Translations under genes and position numbers: made by a program
Assembly: GCF_000280925.3 (NCBI RefSeq)
Contig: NZ_CP012109.1
Location: 8,902,001 to 8,966,000, forward strand
Length of the DNA: 64,000 nucleotides
DNA from: Myxococcus hansupus
GTDB lineage: Bacteria > Myxococcota > Myxococcia > Myxococcales > Myxococcaceae
Direction of reading: 5' to 3'
Notes under the pieces: generated by a model
Seen by the model: the letters and a program-made list of their open reading frames with translations, nothing else
What the model was told of the DNA's origin: nothing
Database searches by the model: none
Shown: in pieces, positions 8,296 to 17,134 of the stretch
Layout of the letters: every line of letters starts with the position of its first letter
How positions within the stretch are numbered: position 1 is the stretch's first letter

Positions 8296-10125
8296 ATGCG
8301 GAGCGAGGACATCCCCATCACCCCGAGGACCCGCGCGCTCATCGTGCGCTACGAGCAGGACCGGCCCGTCATCGAGGCCACTGCGCGGGACACCCTGATT
8401 CGGTACGGCCTGGAGGGCGACCGCGACGTCGACTCCGTCGTCTTGCATCCGCATGACCCGGCCCGGGCTGCTCGGAGCCTTCCGGGGCAAGAGTGGAGCG
8501 AGTCCTTCGATGAGCACGAGCGTTTCGCGGCGGCCCTGCTCGAGCGGGAGGCGGAACTGCGCATCGACCACCTCCCCGTGCATATCTTCGGCTGCGCGCC
8601 CCTGGCGTTGATGCTCGAGCTGGCGTCGCGACTGCCTCGCCGGCCCGTTTGTGTCTATCAGCAGGCGCAGGATGGCTCCTGGTCGCTGGGGTATGACCGG
8701 ATGATCGCTCCCGCGACGGAGGACTTCTTCCAGGTGGAAGGGCTCCCGTCGGGGCGTCAGGGCGGAAGGGGACATGTCCTGCTGGTCGTCGAGGTGACGC
8801 GCGCCATTCGGGACAACGTCCGGTCCAAGGTGTCGGCGTGGCTGCCCGAGGCGTCCCTCCTGACGACGGTCTGCCTCCGTCCCGTGGCGGGGCCATCCAC
8901 GACCGCGGTCCAGAACCCAGGGCAGGTGGCTCGCGCGGCGGTGCAGTTCCGGGAGGTGCTCGACAGGCTGCATGAGCTGCTGGATGGCGCCGAGTCCGTG
9001 GTCCTGGCCATCGACGCGCCGGGCAGCTTCGCGGCGGCGCTGGGCACGGTCGTCAATCCGACCACGCAGCATCCCTTGACGCTCCTACACTTCAACGCGG
9101 ACCGGCAGGTCTATGACCGGGTGCATGTCATCCGCGCCCGTCGCGTCGTGGCGCCCCGCGTGCCCACCGCGGACGACAAGCTCGCGGCCACGCAGGTGCT
9201 CCGAGCGGTTCAACGGGTCCACACGGAGCTGGTCGCCTGGCTCAAGGAGCCTGCGCAGCAGCCCTTCGTCGAGCACATCGATGGGCAAGCCTACCTGCGA
9301 AGTGAAATCGAGGACGACCCTGCCTTCGAGAGAACGCCACTCTTCCGTCACGGCGCCGGGAAGTGGAAGTTGGATTGGGAGTTGCTGTTGGGGTTGGGGG
9401 CGCTGCGAGAGCGGCTTCAGTCGCAGGACGACTGGAAGGAGTGCCTGCGGCTGTTCCTCATCCACGAGGCCTTCCATGTCCGTCAGGGCGGGCTGACCTC
9501 GTACAGCTACCGGGGCATCGGCAGGGCGGGCTTCGTGCTGGAGGCCGCTGACTACGACGCGGATGCCGTGGGCGTCGAGGTGGCGCTGGCGTGGCGCAAG
9601 GCCAAGCAGGGCGGCACCGTGAAGGACGTGGGGCAGGTGAAGACGCTCGAGTCCATCGTCTGGAACTCGCTGGAGATTCTGCGGGTCTTCGAGCCCGTGC
9701 GCCCCGTGCGGGAGCTCGCCGAGCGGAGGTTGCGCCGTTACCTCATCTGGCTCTTCCATGCGTGCCGGTTCTCCGTGCTCGCGGTGCGTTCACCGGACGC
9801 CGAGGTGCGGGATGAGCTGGAGCGGGTGACGGTGGAGTTGGTGGGGCTGCCTGCCTTCAGGGACCCCCACGAGAGCTACTTCCAGCAACGGGTCCGGTTG
9901 TCTCTGGAGGACAGCCGCGAGGAGGTGATGCTGGCCATCTACTTCCGGCACCGGCTGGTTCGCATGGACAACCACCGTGCGTGGGTCGAGGACCTGCTCC
10001 AGTCGCTCCGGGACTGGGAGGCGTCTTCGCGTGAAGAGCTCCAGGACCGCGTGCGGTTGCTCTTTGAGCGCCTCTTCGAGAGGCACCCGGAGTTGCTCGC
10101 CGCCCGGCGGACGGACGCGCGGTAG
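8296..10125 (+). CDS. SAVED-domain protein fused to an HExxH metallopeptidase-like domain
   Basis: 609 residues. The N-terminal half looks like a SAVED sensor with two related halves: VHIFGCAPLALMLELASRL near 95-115 and VVLAIDAPGSFAAALG near 236-252, both matching the Rossmann-like xxxAPxxLAxxxG signature of SAVED domains. The C-terminal half holds HEAFH at 390-394, a zinc-protease HExxH motif, with EAADYDADAVG from 416 offering E/D residues as a third ligand. The last 150 residues are helical. The start at ATG 8296 has an AGGAGAGG site. By analogy with CBASS effectors, cyclic nucleotide binding would switch on proteolysis. No membrane helix or signal peptide is seen. The SAVED call is by motif, not by search; the peptidase activity is inferred. 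Confidence 0.65.
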   Translation: MRSEDIPITPRTRALIVRYEQDRPVIEATARDTLIRYGLEGDRDVDSVVLHPHDPARAARSLPGQEWSESFDEHERFAAALLEREAELRIDHLPVHIFGCAPLALMLELASRLPRRPVCVYQQAQDGSWSLGYDRMIAPATEDFFQVEGLPSGRQGGRGHVLLVVEVTRAIRDNVRSKVSAWLPEASLLTTVCLRPVAGPSTTAVQNPGQVARAAVQFREVLDRLHELLDGAESVVLAIDAPGSFAAALGTVVNPTTQHPLTLLHFNADRQVYDRVHVIRARRVVAPRVPTADDKLAATQVLRAVQRVHTELVAWLKEPAQQPFVEHIDGQAYLRSEIEDDPAFERTPLFRHGAGKWKLDWELLLGLGALRERLQSQDDWKECLRLFLIHEAFHVRQGGLTSYSYRGIGRAGFVLEAADYDADAVGVEVALAWRKAKQGGTVKDVGQVKTLESIVWNSLEILRVFEPVRPVRELAERRLRRYLIWLFHACRFSVLAVRSPDAEVRDELERVTVELVGLPAFRDPHESYFQQRVRLSLEDSREEVMLAIYFRHRLVRMDNHRAWVEDLLQSLRDWEASSREELQDRVRLLFERLFERHPELLAARRTDAR

Positions 10126-10140
10126 CCGCGCGGCAGGAAG

Positions 10141-10167
10141 GCACGGTGGGGCCGGTTCCCACCGTGC
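10141..10167 (+). terminator. Strong hairpin between the SAVED gene and cmr1
   Basis: GCACGGTGGG, a 7-base loop, then CCCACCGTGC: a perfect 10-bp stem 16 bases after the SAVED-peptidase stop. There is no T-run. It could terminate the CBASS-like transcript, or partly insulate it from the cmr operon, which would then start in the 53 bases before cmr1. Confidence 0.55.
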
Positions 10168-10220
10168 GTGCTCACACGCCTCGTTCACGTCGCTGCTCTA
10201 CCTCCTGCCCTGGGAGCGCC

Positions 10221-11696
10221 ATGTCCCCGTTGGACTTGCCTGAACCTTCTTCAACCGAAGCCAGCTTCTTGCGCCGGCGCTCCGCATCGGCACCGCCGCT
10301 GGAGTCCTTCACGTTGTCCTTGAAGACCGTCACGCCCATTCTGGGGGGCGGCGTCGTGGCGCGGAGCCTCGAGCTTCCCACCGTGGACATCATCCGGGTC
10401 CCCACCTTGCGCGGACACCTGCGCTTCTGGTGGCGCGCGCTCTACGGCCACGCTTTCGCCGCGCGTGGCCCCGCTGGAGCGGAGGCGTTGGCGCGCGAGG
10501 AACGCCAGCTCTGGGGCGGCATGGGAGGGGCGAAGACACAGGACGACGATGACGCCGGTGCCCGTCGCTCACAGGTGGAGCTCCGGGTGCTGGAGGTGCG
10601 TCCCGCCGGGGAGGACACGGGGAAGATCGACCTTGGCGCCTTGCCCTCCTATGCGCTGTGGCCCGCTCGGAACGGGAAGGGCGAAGCAGACCTTCCTCGC
10701 TGGAAGCCAGGCCTTCGCTTCACGCTGGAAGTCATCGCTCCCCAGGGGGAGGTCATGGCCCAGGTTCGCAACGCGGTGCGTGCCTGGATTCTGTTCGGCG
10801 GGTACGGCTCGCGCGTGCGTCGCGGCTGCGGCGCTGTGTGTCTGGAGCCCTCGACGCCCGATATCGCCCAATGGCTCCCGGCTTCGGCGGACCGGGCCTC
10901 GCTGCGTCGGCTCTTTGGGGACCTGCCGCTCTTCTCCCCTGAACTGGCGGAACGCCCGGGTGACATGCCCCTGCTTCGGGGAGCGCACCTCTTCCGAGGG
11001 GATGTGAGCGCGAGCCAACGTGACGGCGAGAAGGTCTGGCTGTCCGCGTTGGGATGGCTGCGTGATTTCCGTCAGGGCACTCAGCCCACGTCCTCGGGCA
11101 ACACCGAGGAGCTGGGCGTGGCGAGGAACCCAGGCGAGGGAAAGCGCGCGGGACGCTCCAACTGGCCCGAGGCCGACAAGGTTCGCCGCTTCGCCAGAGC
11201 GGCCCGTCATGACAGGCGGGCAGGCAATGCCTATCCAGACGTTCACGCGCCACGCAAGCAACACTCCGCGACGCCAGCATGGCCGCGCTCCGGCTTCGGG
11301 CTGCCCATCGTCTTTCACTTCCAGCAGAAGCGGCGAGAAGGAGGCGATTACCTCCCCAAGGAGCCCGAGGACGTACAGCTCCAGTGGGAGCGGCAGGTGG
11401 GGAACCAGTGGGAGTCGATGGACCGGCTCGCGTCGCCGCTCATCGTCAAGGCGTTGCCGCTCGCGGATGGTCGCTTCGAGCCCATCGCACTGTGGTTGGA
11501 GCGAGGCTCGCCCAAGGGCGGCCAAGTCGTGATGACGCAGTTCAAGGACGCCGACCCGCGCACGCGCGTGTCCTTCGCGCACGCGTTTCGCGCCAGCGAC
11601 GACCAACCCCTCTTCAAGCCACTCCAGCGCGCGGACAACCTGCGCGACGCCTTCTTCCTGTGGCTGAAGGAAACCCGCAAGGCCCAGGAGGCGTGA
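10221..11696 (+). CDS. cmr1: Type III-B CRISPR RAMP protein Cmr1
   Basis: 491 residues. Cmr1 caps the crRNA 3' end of the Cmr effector complex and helps hold the target RNA. The N-terminal RAMP fold is recognisable from LSLKTVTPILGGG and the family signature VPTLRGHLRFWWRALYG. A glycine-rich segment FGGYGSRVRRGCGAV follows near the middle, as in other Cmr1 proteins. I chose ATG 10221, placed just after GGGAG; a GTG frame opens earlier at 10146 but would add an unlikely Arg-rich leader and overlap the hairpin. It is the first gene of the operon, four bases before cmr2. Confidence 0.9.
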   Translation: MSPLDLPEPSSTEASFLRRRSASAPPLESFTLSLKTVTPILGGGVVARSLELPTVDIIRVPTLRGHLRFWWRALYGHAFAARGPAGAEALAREERQLWGGMGGAKTQDDDDAGARRSQVELRVLEVRPAGEDTGKIDLGALPSYALWPARNGKGEADLPRWKPGLRFTLEVIAPQGEVMAQVRNAVRAWILFGGYGSRVRRGCGAVCLEPSTPDIAQWLPASADRASLRRLFGDLPLFSPELAERPGDMPLLRGAHLFRGDVSASQRDGEKVWLSALGWLRDFRQGTQPTSSGNTEELGVARNPGEGKRAGRSNWPEADKVRRFARAARHDRRAGNAYPDVHAPRKQHSATPAWPRSGFGLPIVFHFQQKRREGGDYLPKEPEDVQLQWERQVGNQWESMDRLASPLIVKALPLADGRFEPIALWLERGSPKGGQVVMTQFKDADPRTRVSFAHAFRASDDQPLFKPLQRADNLRDAFFLWLKETRKAQEA

Positions 11697-11700
11697 GCCC

Positions 11701-13491
11701 ATGAAGCACGTCATCGTTCTCAAGGTGGGCCCGGTTCAGGGCTACATCGCGCAGGCTCGCCGCACGCGGGACCTCTGGTATGGCAGTCAGCTCCTGTCGA
11801 AGCTGGCCCGGGAGATGGCGAGGTCGCTCGAAGCGTCAGGGGCCTCGCTCATCTTTCCGCACCCGGACCAGGTGCGCGACACGAGCACCGGTGTGGCCAA
11901 CAAGGTCGTCGCGCTGGTGGAGGACGCGCCGGAGCAGGCTGCCCGGCGCGCCAGGGACGCGGCGAAGTCCCTGCTGCGGGCAGAGTGGAAGCGGGTCTTC
12001 GACAAATGCGAGGCCCTCCTCATTCTCGGCGCGGAGGCGCTCGCCGAGGAGCAACTCGACAGCTTCCTGGAGGTCCACGCCGCGTGGGCGCTCGTCGAGG
12101 ATGCACCCACGGGCTACGCCACCGCCTTGCATGAGGCCGAGCGTGCCCTGGAGGCTCGCCGCGGCCTTCGCGAGTTCGCTCCGTGGAAGCAGACGCCCCC
12201 CGATGGCACACACAAATCGAGCCTCGACGGCGCGCGTCCGTCCTTGCTGCGCCGCGACCGCGAGAAGGGGCGCCTCTGGAGCGCCCTCCGCATCGGCCTG
12301 CGCGAGGAGTTGGATGCGCTCGGAGTTCTCAAGCGCGCTGGCGGCACTCCGGGGCAGTTCGTGCCCGTGCCCTCCATCGGGCTGGCGGCATGGCTCCAGG
12401 CCGCGCGTGCGCGGCATCCGGAGCTCCTCGCGCGACTCAAGGAGGCGTGTAAGGCGCTCGCCTTCCAATCCGTGAGCACCCGGTCACGTCCCTGGGTGGA
12501 GGCGTTCCCCTACGACGGGCAGTTGCTCCATCCCGAGCGGTTGCAGCCGTACTTCGAGGAGTACGCCATCCCCGAAGCCCGGCAGGCCGCCGCGCGCTTC
12601 GGCCGTGACTTCGTGGAGCCCTTGCGTCGCGCCATGAAGACAGAGCCCTTCCCTTACGTGGCTTGCCTGGTGGCGGATGGTGACCGGATGGGCCACGCCC
12701 TGGAGCAACTCGCGAAGCGGCCTGATGGGCATCAGGCGCACCAGCGTGTCTCCCGGGCGCTCGCCGGGTTCACGCAGGAGGCGAAGCGCATCGTCGAGGT
12801 GAATCACCGTGGCGTACTCGTCTACGCGGGCGGCGACGACGTGCTCGCCTTCGTCACGCCCATGGACGCGCCCGCCTGCGCGCAGGCGCTCGCCACCGCC
12901 TTCCGCACCGCGCTGGAGGCGGCGCTCGCTGGCACGGGCGCAGACGTTCCCACGCTGTCCGTGGGAGTGGGCGTCGGTCATGTCCTGGAGAGCCTGGGCG
13001 AGCTGCTCACGCTGGGCCGCCGCGCGGAGACCGCCGCGAAGAAGGCGGGGCGCAACGCGCTGGCCCTCCTCGTGGCGAAGCACGCCGGCCGGGAGCGCCT
13101 GTGGACCGCGCCGTGGACCGCCGACCCCGTGGGACAACTGGAGAAGGACGTGGCGCTGCTCACGCGGGACACCTTGCCTCTGCCTCTGGGCAAGGTCCAC
13201 GAGGTGGCGGCCCTCGCGCGCCGCTTCCCCGCAGGCACCGCCGACGCGCCCACGTTGGCTCAACTGCTGAAGGATGAAGCTGGCCGAATCCTCGCCAGGA
13301 CCGAGGCGGGCCGCGCGCCCAAGCCGCTCACTCCAGCGGAGGTGGGCCTCGAGCTGTCCACGGACCCTCACGCCCACGAGTCGCCGTGGGTGGCGCTGGA
13401 GCGTTGGTCCTCGCGGTTGCTGGTCGCGGACACCTTCGCTCGCGCGGGACGCGGGCTTGCTTCAGCCGAGGACAAGGAAGGTGCGAGATGA
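11701..13491 (+). CDS. cmr2: Type III-B Cas10/Cmr2, cyclase-type, without HD domain
   Basis: 596 residues, much shorter than the usual 850-900. It starts directly with the Palm-1 segment KVGPVQGYIAQARRTRDLWY instead of an N-terminal HD nuclease domain, and no HD motif is seen elsewhere. The Palm-2 active site is intact: GGDD at 377-380 in VYAGGDDVLAF, with CLVADGDRMG upstream. The protein should therefore make cyclic oligoadenylate when the Cmr complex binds target RNA, but should not cut single-stranded DNA. It lies between cmr1 and cmr3, overlapping the latter by four bases (ATGA). This makes second-messenger signalling the likely main output, besides Cmr4 RNA cleavage. Confidence 0.92.
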   Translation: MKHVIVLKVGPVQGYIAQARRTRDLWYGSQLLSKLAREMARSLEASGASLIFPHPDQVRDTSTGVANKVVALVEDAPEQAARRARDAAKSLLRAEWKRVFDKCEALLILGAEALAEEQLDSFLEVHAAWALVEDAPTGYATALHEAERALEARRGLREFAPWKQTPPDGTHKSSLDGARPSLLRRDREKGRLWSALRIGLREELDALGVLKRAGGTPGQFVPVPSIGLAAWLQAARARHPELLARLKEACKALAFQSVSTRSRPWVEAFPYDGQLLHPERLQPYFEEYAIPEARQAAARFGRDFVEPLRRAMKTEPFPYVACLVADGDRMGHALEQLAKRPDGHQAHQRVSRALAGFTQEAKRIVEVNHRGVLVYAGGDDVLAFVTPMDAPACAQALATAFRTALEAALAGTGADVPTLSVGVGVGHVLESLGELLTLGRRAETAAKKAGRNALALLVAKHAGRERLWTAPWTADPVGQLEKDVALLTRDTLPLPLGKVHEVAALARRFPAGTADAPTLAQLLKDEAGRILARTEAGRAPKPLTPAEVGLELSTDPHAHESPWVALERWSSRLLVADTFARAGRGLASAEDKEGAR

Positions 13492-14690
13492 GTGACGCGT
13501 GCTTCGCGCTGCTGCCGCGCGACGGCCTGTCGGCCAAGGATGGCCGGGGCTGGTACACCTCGGAAGTGGGGCGCGGGTACTCCCTGCCGTGGCCCCTGCC
13601 CACCACGGTGCGAGGCGCCCTTCGCGCGGCCTGGGGCCACGACGTCATGGCGGCCACGGGCATCACCTTGTCCCCAGCGTCGTGGGAGCACCGCTCGGAG
13701 CAGGTGGGGCTCCAGCGCTTTATCGCGCTGCGCCGCGCCCTGGGGGAGTCGTTCACGCGCGCCCACCGGATGTGGCCCGTTCCCGCCGACGCGGTGCGTG
13801 TCCTCGACGAACGGGGCGCGGAGTGTCTGGTCCGGCTGGAGCCGCACCCAGGTGGTTCCAGGACGCTGGGGCCGGATGAAGACGACGCCCGGGAGGCGCT
13901 GTGGCATCCGCGCCGGAGCGCGAGCGGCAAGCCGCTGACCTCGCCCCTGTTCTGGCCGGAGTCCCGGATGATGGCGTGGCTGAGCGGCGCGCCGGTCTCC
14001 CCCATGCCGGAGCAGGAGGGGTTGTCTCAGCGTACGGACATCCACCTGGCCATCGACGTGGAGACGCAGGCGTCGCAGGACTCCATGCTTCACTCCCGCG
14101 AGGTGGTCGAGATGCTCCGCGCCCAGCGGCAGGCAGGAGGCTTCGCCGTGGAGGAGTGGGCGCTCGGCCTTTCCTGTGTGTGGCCGGATCCGGCCAGCGG
14201 GCTGCCGCGAGGCCCGGTGGGCCTGGGTGGGCGGCGGCGTCTCTCATCCGTGGAGCGGCTGGACGTGGCGCTCTTCGCCATGCCGGATGCGCTGGCCCAG
14301 AGGACGCGAGGCTTGCGTCTGGTGCTGGCCACGCCCGCGGAGTTCCAGCGCGGCTGGCTGCCGGACGGCTTCGAGCGCGTGGCCGGGGCGCCGCCTCGCT
14401 ACGTGGGCCGGTTGCCCTGCGTCGACGCGCCCGTGGTGCTGCGGGCCGCGTTGGTGCCGCGTGCATTGGAAGTGTCAGGCTGGGACATGGTGCTGCGGCG
14501 GCCCCGTCCCACGCGGCGCTGGGTGCCTGCCGGCGCCGTCTACTTCTTCGAGAAGCACGGCGGTGGGGACTTCACCGCCGAAGAGCTGCGCGCGCTGTGG
14601 CTGGCCTCCTGGGGCAGCGGCCACGCGGAGGCGCTGGGGCAGGTGCTGCCCGGCGTTTGGCAACCGCCCCATCACGGACAAGGAGCCTGA
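13488..14690 (+). CDS. cmr3: Type III-B CRISPR protein Cmr3
   Basis: 400 residues. Cmr3 is the Cas5-like RAMP subunit that clamps the 5' repeat handle of the crRNA and contacts Cmr2. The start region FALLPRDGLSAKDGRGW and the LPWPLPTTVRGALRAAW helix (family consensus P.p.tvrGalR) support the call. The glycine-rich loop GPVGLGGRRRLS is also typical. ATG 13488 overlaps the cmr2 stop by four bases. An in-frame opening from 13386 is inside cmr2 and was rejected. There are no unusual features; position and size are as expected. Confidence 0.9.
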   Translation: MSDACFALLPRDGLSAKDGRGWYTSEVGRGYSLPWPLPTTVRGALRAAWGHDVMAATGITLSPASWEHRSEQVGLQRFIALRRALGESFTRAHRMWPVPADAVRVLDERGAECLVRLEPHPGGSRTLGPDEDDAREALWHPRRSASGKPLTSPLFWPESRMMAWLSGAPVSPMPEQEGLSQRTDIHLAIDVETQASQDSMLHSREVVEMLRAQRQAGGFAVEEWALGLSCVWPDPASGLPRGPVGLGGRRRLSSVERLDVALFAMPDALAQRTRGLRLVLATPAEFQRGWLPDGFERVAGAPPRYVGRLPCVDAPVVLRAALVPRALEVSGWDMVLRRPRPTRRWVPAGAVYFFEKHGGGDFTAEELRALWLASWGSGHAEALGQVLPGVWQPPHHGQGA

Positions 14691-14692
14691 GC

Positions 14693-15637
14693 ATGGAGAG
14701 CCGACCCTATCTGCTTCACGCGCTGTCACCGCTGCACGTGGGCACCGGACAGAGCGTGGGCGTCATCGACTTGCCCCTGGCGCGAATGAAGGCCACGGGC
14801 ATCCCCTTCGTCCCGGGCTCGTCGCTCAAGGGCGTGCTGCGCGAGCTGCTGCGGCCTCGCGAGGAGGCGGGCGACGCGAAGAATCTGCACGACGCCGTCT
14901 TCGGACCTCGGCGCCTGACGGCGGGCCCCGCAGGTGATGAACCTGGGGACTACGCGGGCGCGCTGGTGGTGGGCGACGCGCGGCTGCTCGCCCTGCCGGT
15001 GCGCAGCTTCGTGGGCACCTTCGCGCTGGTGACGTCGCCCCTGTTGCTCGCGCTGGCACGCCGGGACCTGGGCGAGACGGCGGGGGCGTGGCCCAAGGTC
15101 GAGCCTTTGGGCAAGCTCGGCGCGCGTGTGGCCTCCGTGAAGGGCAACTCCGTCGTGTATGGCGCCGGGACGCCGTCGGCCCGGGTGTACCTGGAGGACC
15201 TGGACCTCCCCGTCGAGCCGAAGGACGACGCGGCCCTGGCCGCCTGGGCCCAGGGACTGTGCGGGTTGCTGCCGGAGCCGGAGCGCGACCTGCTGGCGGA
15301 GCGGCTGGTGCTGGTGGACGACGAGACGATGTCCTTCCTCTGGGAGACGGCCACGCAGGTGGACACGCGCGTGAGCATCGACCCGGTGACGGGCACCGCC
15401 GCGCCTGGGCAGCTCTGGACGGAGGAGAGTCTTCCCGCGGAGACGCTGCTGGTGGGCGTGCTGGGCGCCACGGGCACCTTCAACAAGGCCCCGCGCAAGT
15501 TGACGGCGGACGAGGTGCTGGGCGAGGCGCTCGGTGGCGAGGGCACGGTGCTGCAACTGGGCGGCAAGGCCACCGTGGGACGCGGCCGGTGCCGGCTGCT
15601 GGGCTGGACGATGGCGAGCACGCGAGGTGGCCGATGA
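14693..15637 (+). CDS. cmr4: Type III-B backbone RNase Cmr4
   Basis: 314 residues. Cmr4 is the Cas7-like backbone subunit that cuts target RNA at 6-nt intervals. The N-terminus shows the family pattern ALSPLHVGTGQS, then VIDLPLARMKATGIPFVPGS and SLKGVLREL. The Asp of VIDLP is residue 26, the same position as the catalytic Asp known for Cmr4, so target RNA cleavage should be intact. The C-terminal LGGKATVGRGRC is the conserved glycine-rich loop. It starts two bases after the cmr3 stop and overlaps cmr5 by four bases. Confidence 0.95.
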   Translation: MESRPYLLHALSPLHVGTGQSVGVIDLPLARMKATGIPFVPGSSLKGVLRELLRPREEAGDAKNLHDAVFGPRRLTAGPAGDEPGDYAGALVVGDARLLALPVRSFVGTFALVTSPLLLALARRDLGETAGAWPKVEPLGKLGARVASVKGNSVVYGAGTPSARVYLEDLDLPVEPKDDAALAAWAQGLCGLLPEPERDLLAERLVLVDDETMSFLWETATQVDTRVSIDPVTGTAAPGQLWTEESLPAETLLVGVLGATGTFNKAPRKLTADEVLGEALGGEGTVLQLGGKATVGRGRCRLLGWTMASTRGGR

Positions 15638-16035
15638 CGGCCCGGACGCGCGAGCAGCAGCGCGCGCTGGAGGTCTACGCGCGGGTCCGCGCGGTGCCCT
15701 CCGGCTTGTGCGCGGAGTACAAGCCCCGGGTGAACGGCCTGGGCGCGGCGGTGCTGCGCGACGGACTGGCGGCGGCGCTCTCCTTCCTGGAGCGTGAGCG
15801 CGCCAAGAACGAGGCCGCGAGGCAGTTGCTGAAGGACCTGGCCTTCTGTCTGTCCCATGCGCGGCTGCCTGGGCTGACGAAGCCGGGCTTGAGTGATGAG
15901 AGCCTGCCGGAAGAGGTGCGGCGACTGGAGTTGAGTGAGTACATGCTGGCCACGCGCGAGTCGCTGCGGCTGCTGATCTGGTTCCGCCGCGCGGTGCAGG
16001 CCACGTTCCCCGCGGAGGTGCCTGGTGACGCGTGA
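15634..16035 (+). CDS. cmr5: Type III-B small subunit Cmr5
   Basis: 133-residue, all-helical protein, the size expected of Cmr5. Cmr5 lines the complex interior and helps hold target RNA. The motif ARVRAVPSGLCAEYKPRVNG and the closing helix ESLRLLIWFRRAVQATFPAE fit the family. The ATG overlaps the cmr4 stop (ATGA). The 3' end overlaps cmr6 by 11 bases, which suggests tight coupling. Confidence 0.88.
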   Translation: MTARTREQQRALEVYARVRAVPSGLCAEYKPRVNGLGAAVLRDGLAAALSFLERERAKNEAARQLLKDLAFCLSHARLPGLTKPGLSDESLPEEVRRLELSEYMLATRESLRLLIWFRRAVQATFPAEVPGDA

Positions 16036-17134
16036 CGCTCAGACGCCGGTGGAGACCATGCGCGTCGCCTTGCGACCGCTCGCGGGAAGGGTGGAAGAGG
16101 GCGCTCACGCCGGGCTCCTGTACGAGCGGTACGCGCCAGCGAAGGTGCATGGCAAGGACCCGAAGACCGACCCGTGGGAGCAGTGGTTGTCCGGGTTGGA
16201 GACGCACCCCGAGCCCAAGGGATACGCCGTCGCCTACAAGCGCTGGGAGGAGTCGCTCCGTCAGTCGTACACGGTGACCTTCCGGGCGCGTGCCGACAGC
16301 CGCCTGTTGGTGGGGCATGGCAATGCCTCACCGACTGGCGTGGGGCTGACGCTGCACCACACGTGGGGCGTGCCCGTGGTGCCGGGCTCATCACTGAAGG
16401 GCGTGCTCGCCGGCTACCTGCGCGCGGTGTACGGCGATGACGCGGCGGATGCGCGGCGCCGACTCTTCGGTGTACCCGGGGAGGATGGCGCGCAGGCCCA
16501 TGCGGGCGAGGTCATCTTCCACGACGCGCAGTGGGTGCCGCATCCTCGCGAGTCCGAGGGGCAGAAGCCGCCAGCGTTCCTGGCCCGCGACGTGCTCACG
16601 GTCCACCACGCGGGTTGGTATGGTGGTTCGTCCGAATGGCCGAACGATTATGAGTCGCCCAATCCCGTGGCCTTCTTGACGGTTCGGCCTGGGGGCTGCT
16701 TCCTCGTCGCGTTGAGCCTGGCGCCGGGAATGGAGGCGGACCCCCAGGCGGAAGCGTTCTTGTCCTGGACCGCAAGGCGATTGGACGAAGCGCTGCGGCA
16801 CTGGGGCGTGGGGGGCAAGACGGCGGCGGGGTACGGCCGGTTGGTCAGGCAAGGGAACTTCGACATCCGTTCTCCCCGGCGTCCGATGCTCGCGTCGCCC
16901 GTGCTGACAGAGTTCCTGGCGTGGGTGGATGCGCGTCGTGAAGACAAGACGCCCAAGCGGCAGGTCCTGACGTCCTTTGAGGAGATGTGGCTGCCACGGC
17001 TGATGACGCTCGCTCCGGCGGCGCGTGATGAGGGCGCGGCGGGCCTTCGAAAGCTGATCAACAAGCACCCGAAGCTCGAGACGGTGATGGACAACTTGAT
17101 TGCCCGGATGATGGGTACGGGAGGTTCTCCGTGA
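16025..17134 (+). CDS. cmr6: Type III-B CRISPR RAMP protein Cmr6
   Basis: 369 residues. Cmr6 is the Cas7-like subunit next to Cmr1 at the head of the complex. The RAMP core shows LLVGHGNASPTGVGLTLHHT, then VPVVPGSSLKGVLAGYLR, and the glycine-rich loop GVGGKTAAGYGR. Start is GTG inside the end of cmr5; this is the only start that keeps the RAMP fold complete. Its stop overlaps the cas6 start (GTGA). The last 70 residues, rich in Arg and Lys, are longer than in many homologues. Confidence 0.92.
   Translation: MTRDAQTPVETMRVALRPLAGRVEEGAHAGLLYERYAPAKVHGKDPKTDPWEQWLSGLETHPEPKGYAVAYKRWEESLRQSYTVTFRARADSRLLVGHGNASPTGVGLTLHHTWGVPVVPGSSLKGVLAGYLRAVYGDDAADARRRLFGVPGEDGAQAHAGEVIFHDAQWVPHPRESEGQKPPAFLARDVLTVHHAGWYGGSSEWPNDYESPNPVAFLTVRPGGCFLVALSLAPGMEADPQAEAFLSWTARRLDEALRHWGVGGKTAAGYGRLVRQGNFDIRSPRRPMLASPVLTEFLAWVDARREDKTPKRQVLTSFEEMWLPRLMTLAPAARDEGAAGLRKLINKHPKLETVMDNLIARMMGTGGSP

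Noticed and set aside
10146..10220. Earlier GTG start for cmr1
   Set aside because: It would run through the hairpin and add an Arg/Ser-rich leader; ATG 10221 has a ribosome site and precedes the RAMP fold.
13386..13487. Earlier start for cmr3 inside cmr2
   Set aside because: The added residues have no RAMP character; ATG 13488 overlaps the cmr2 stop as in the other gene pairs.
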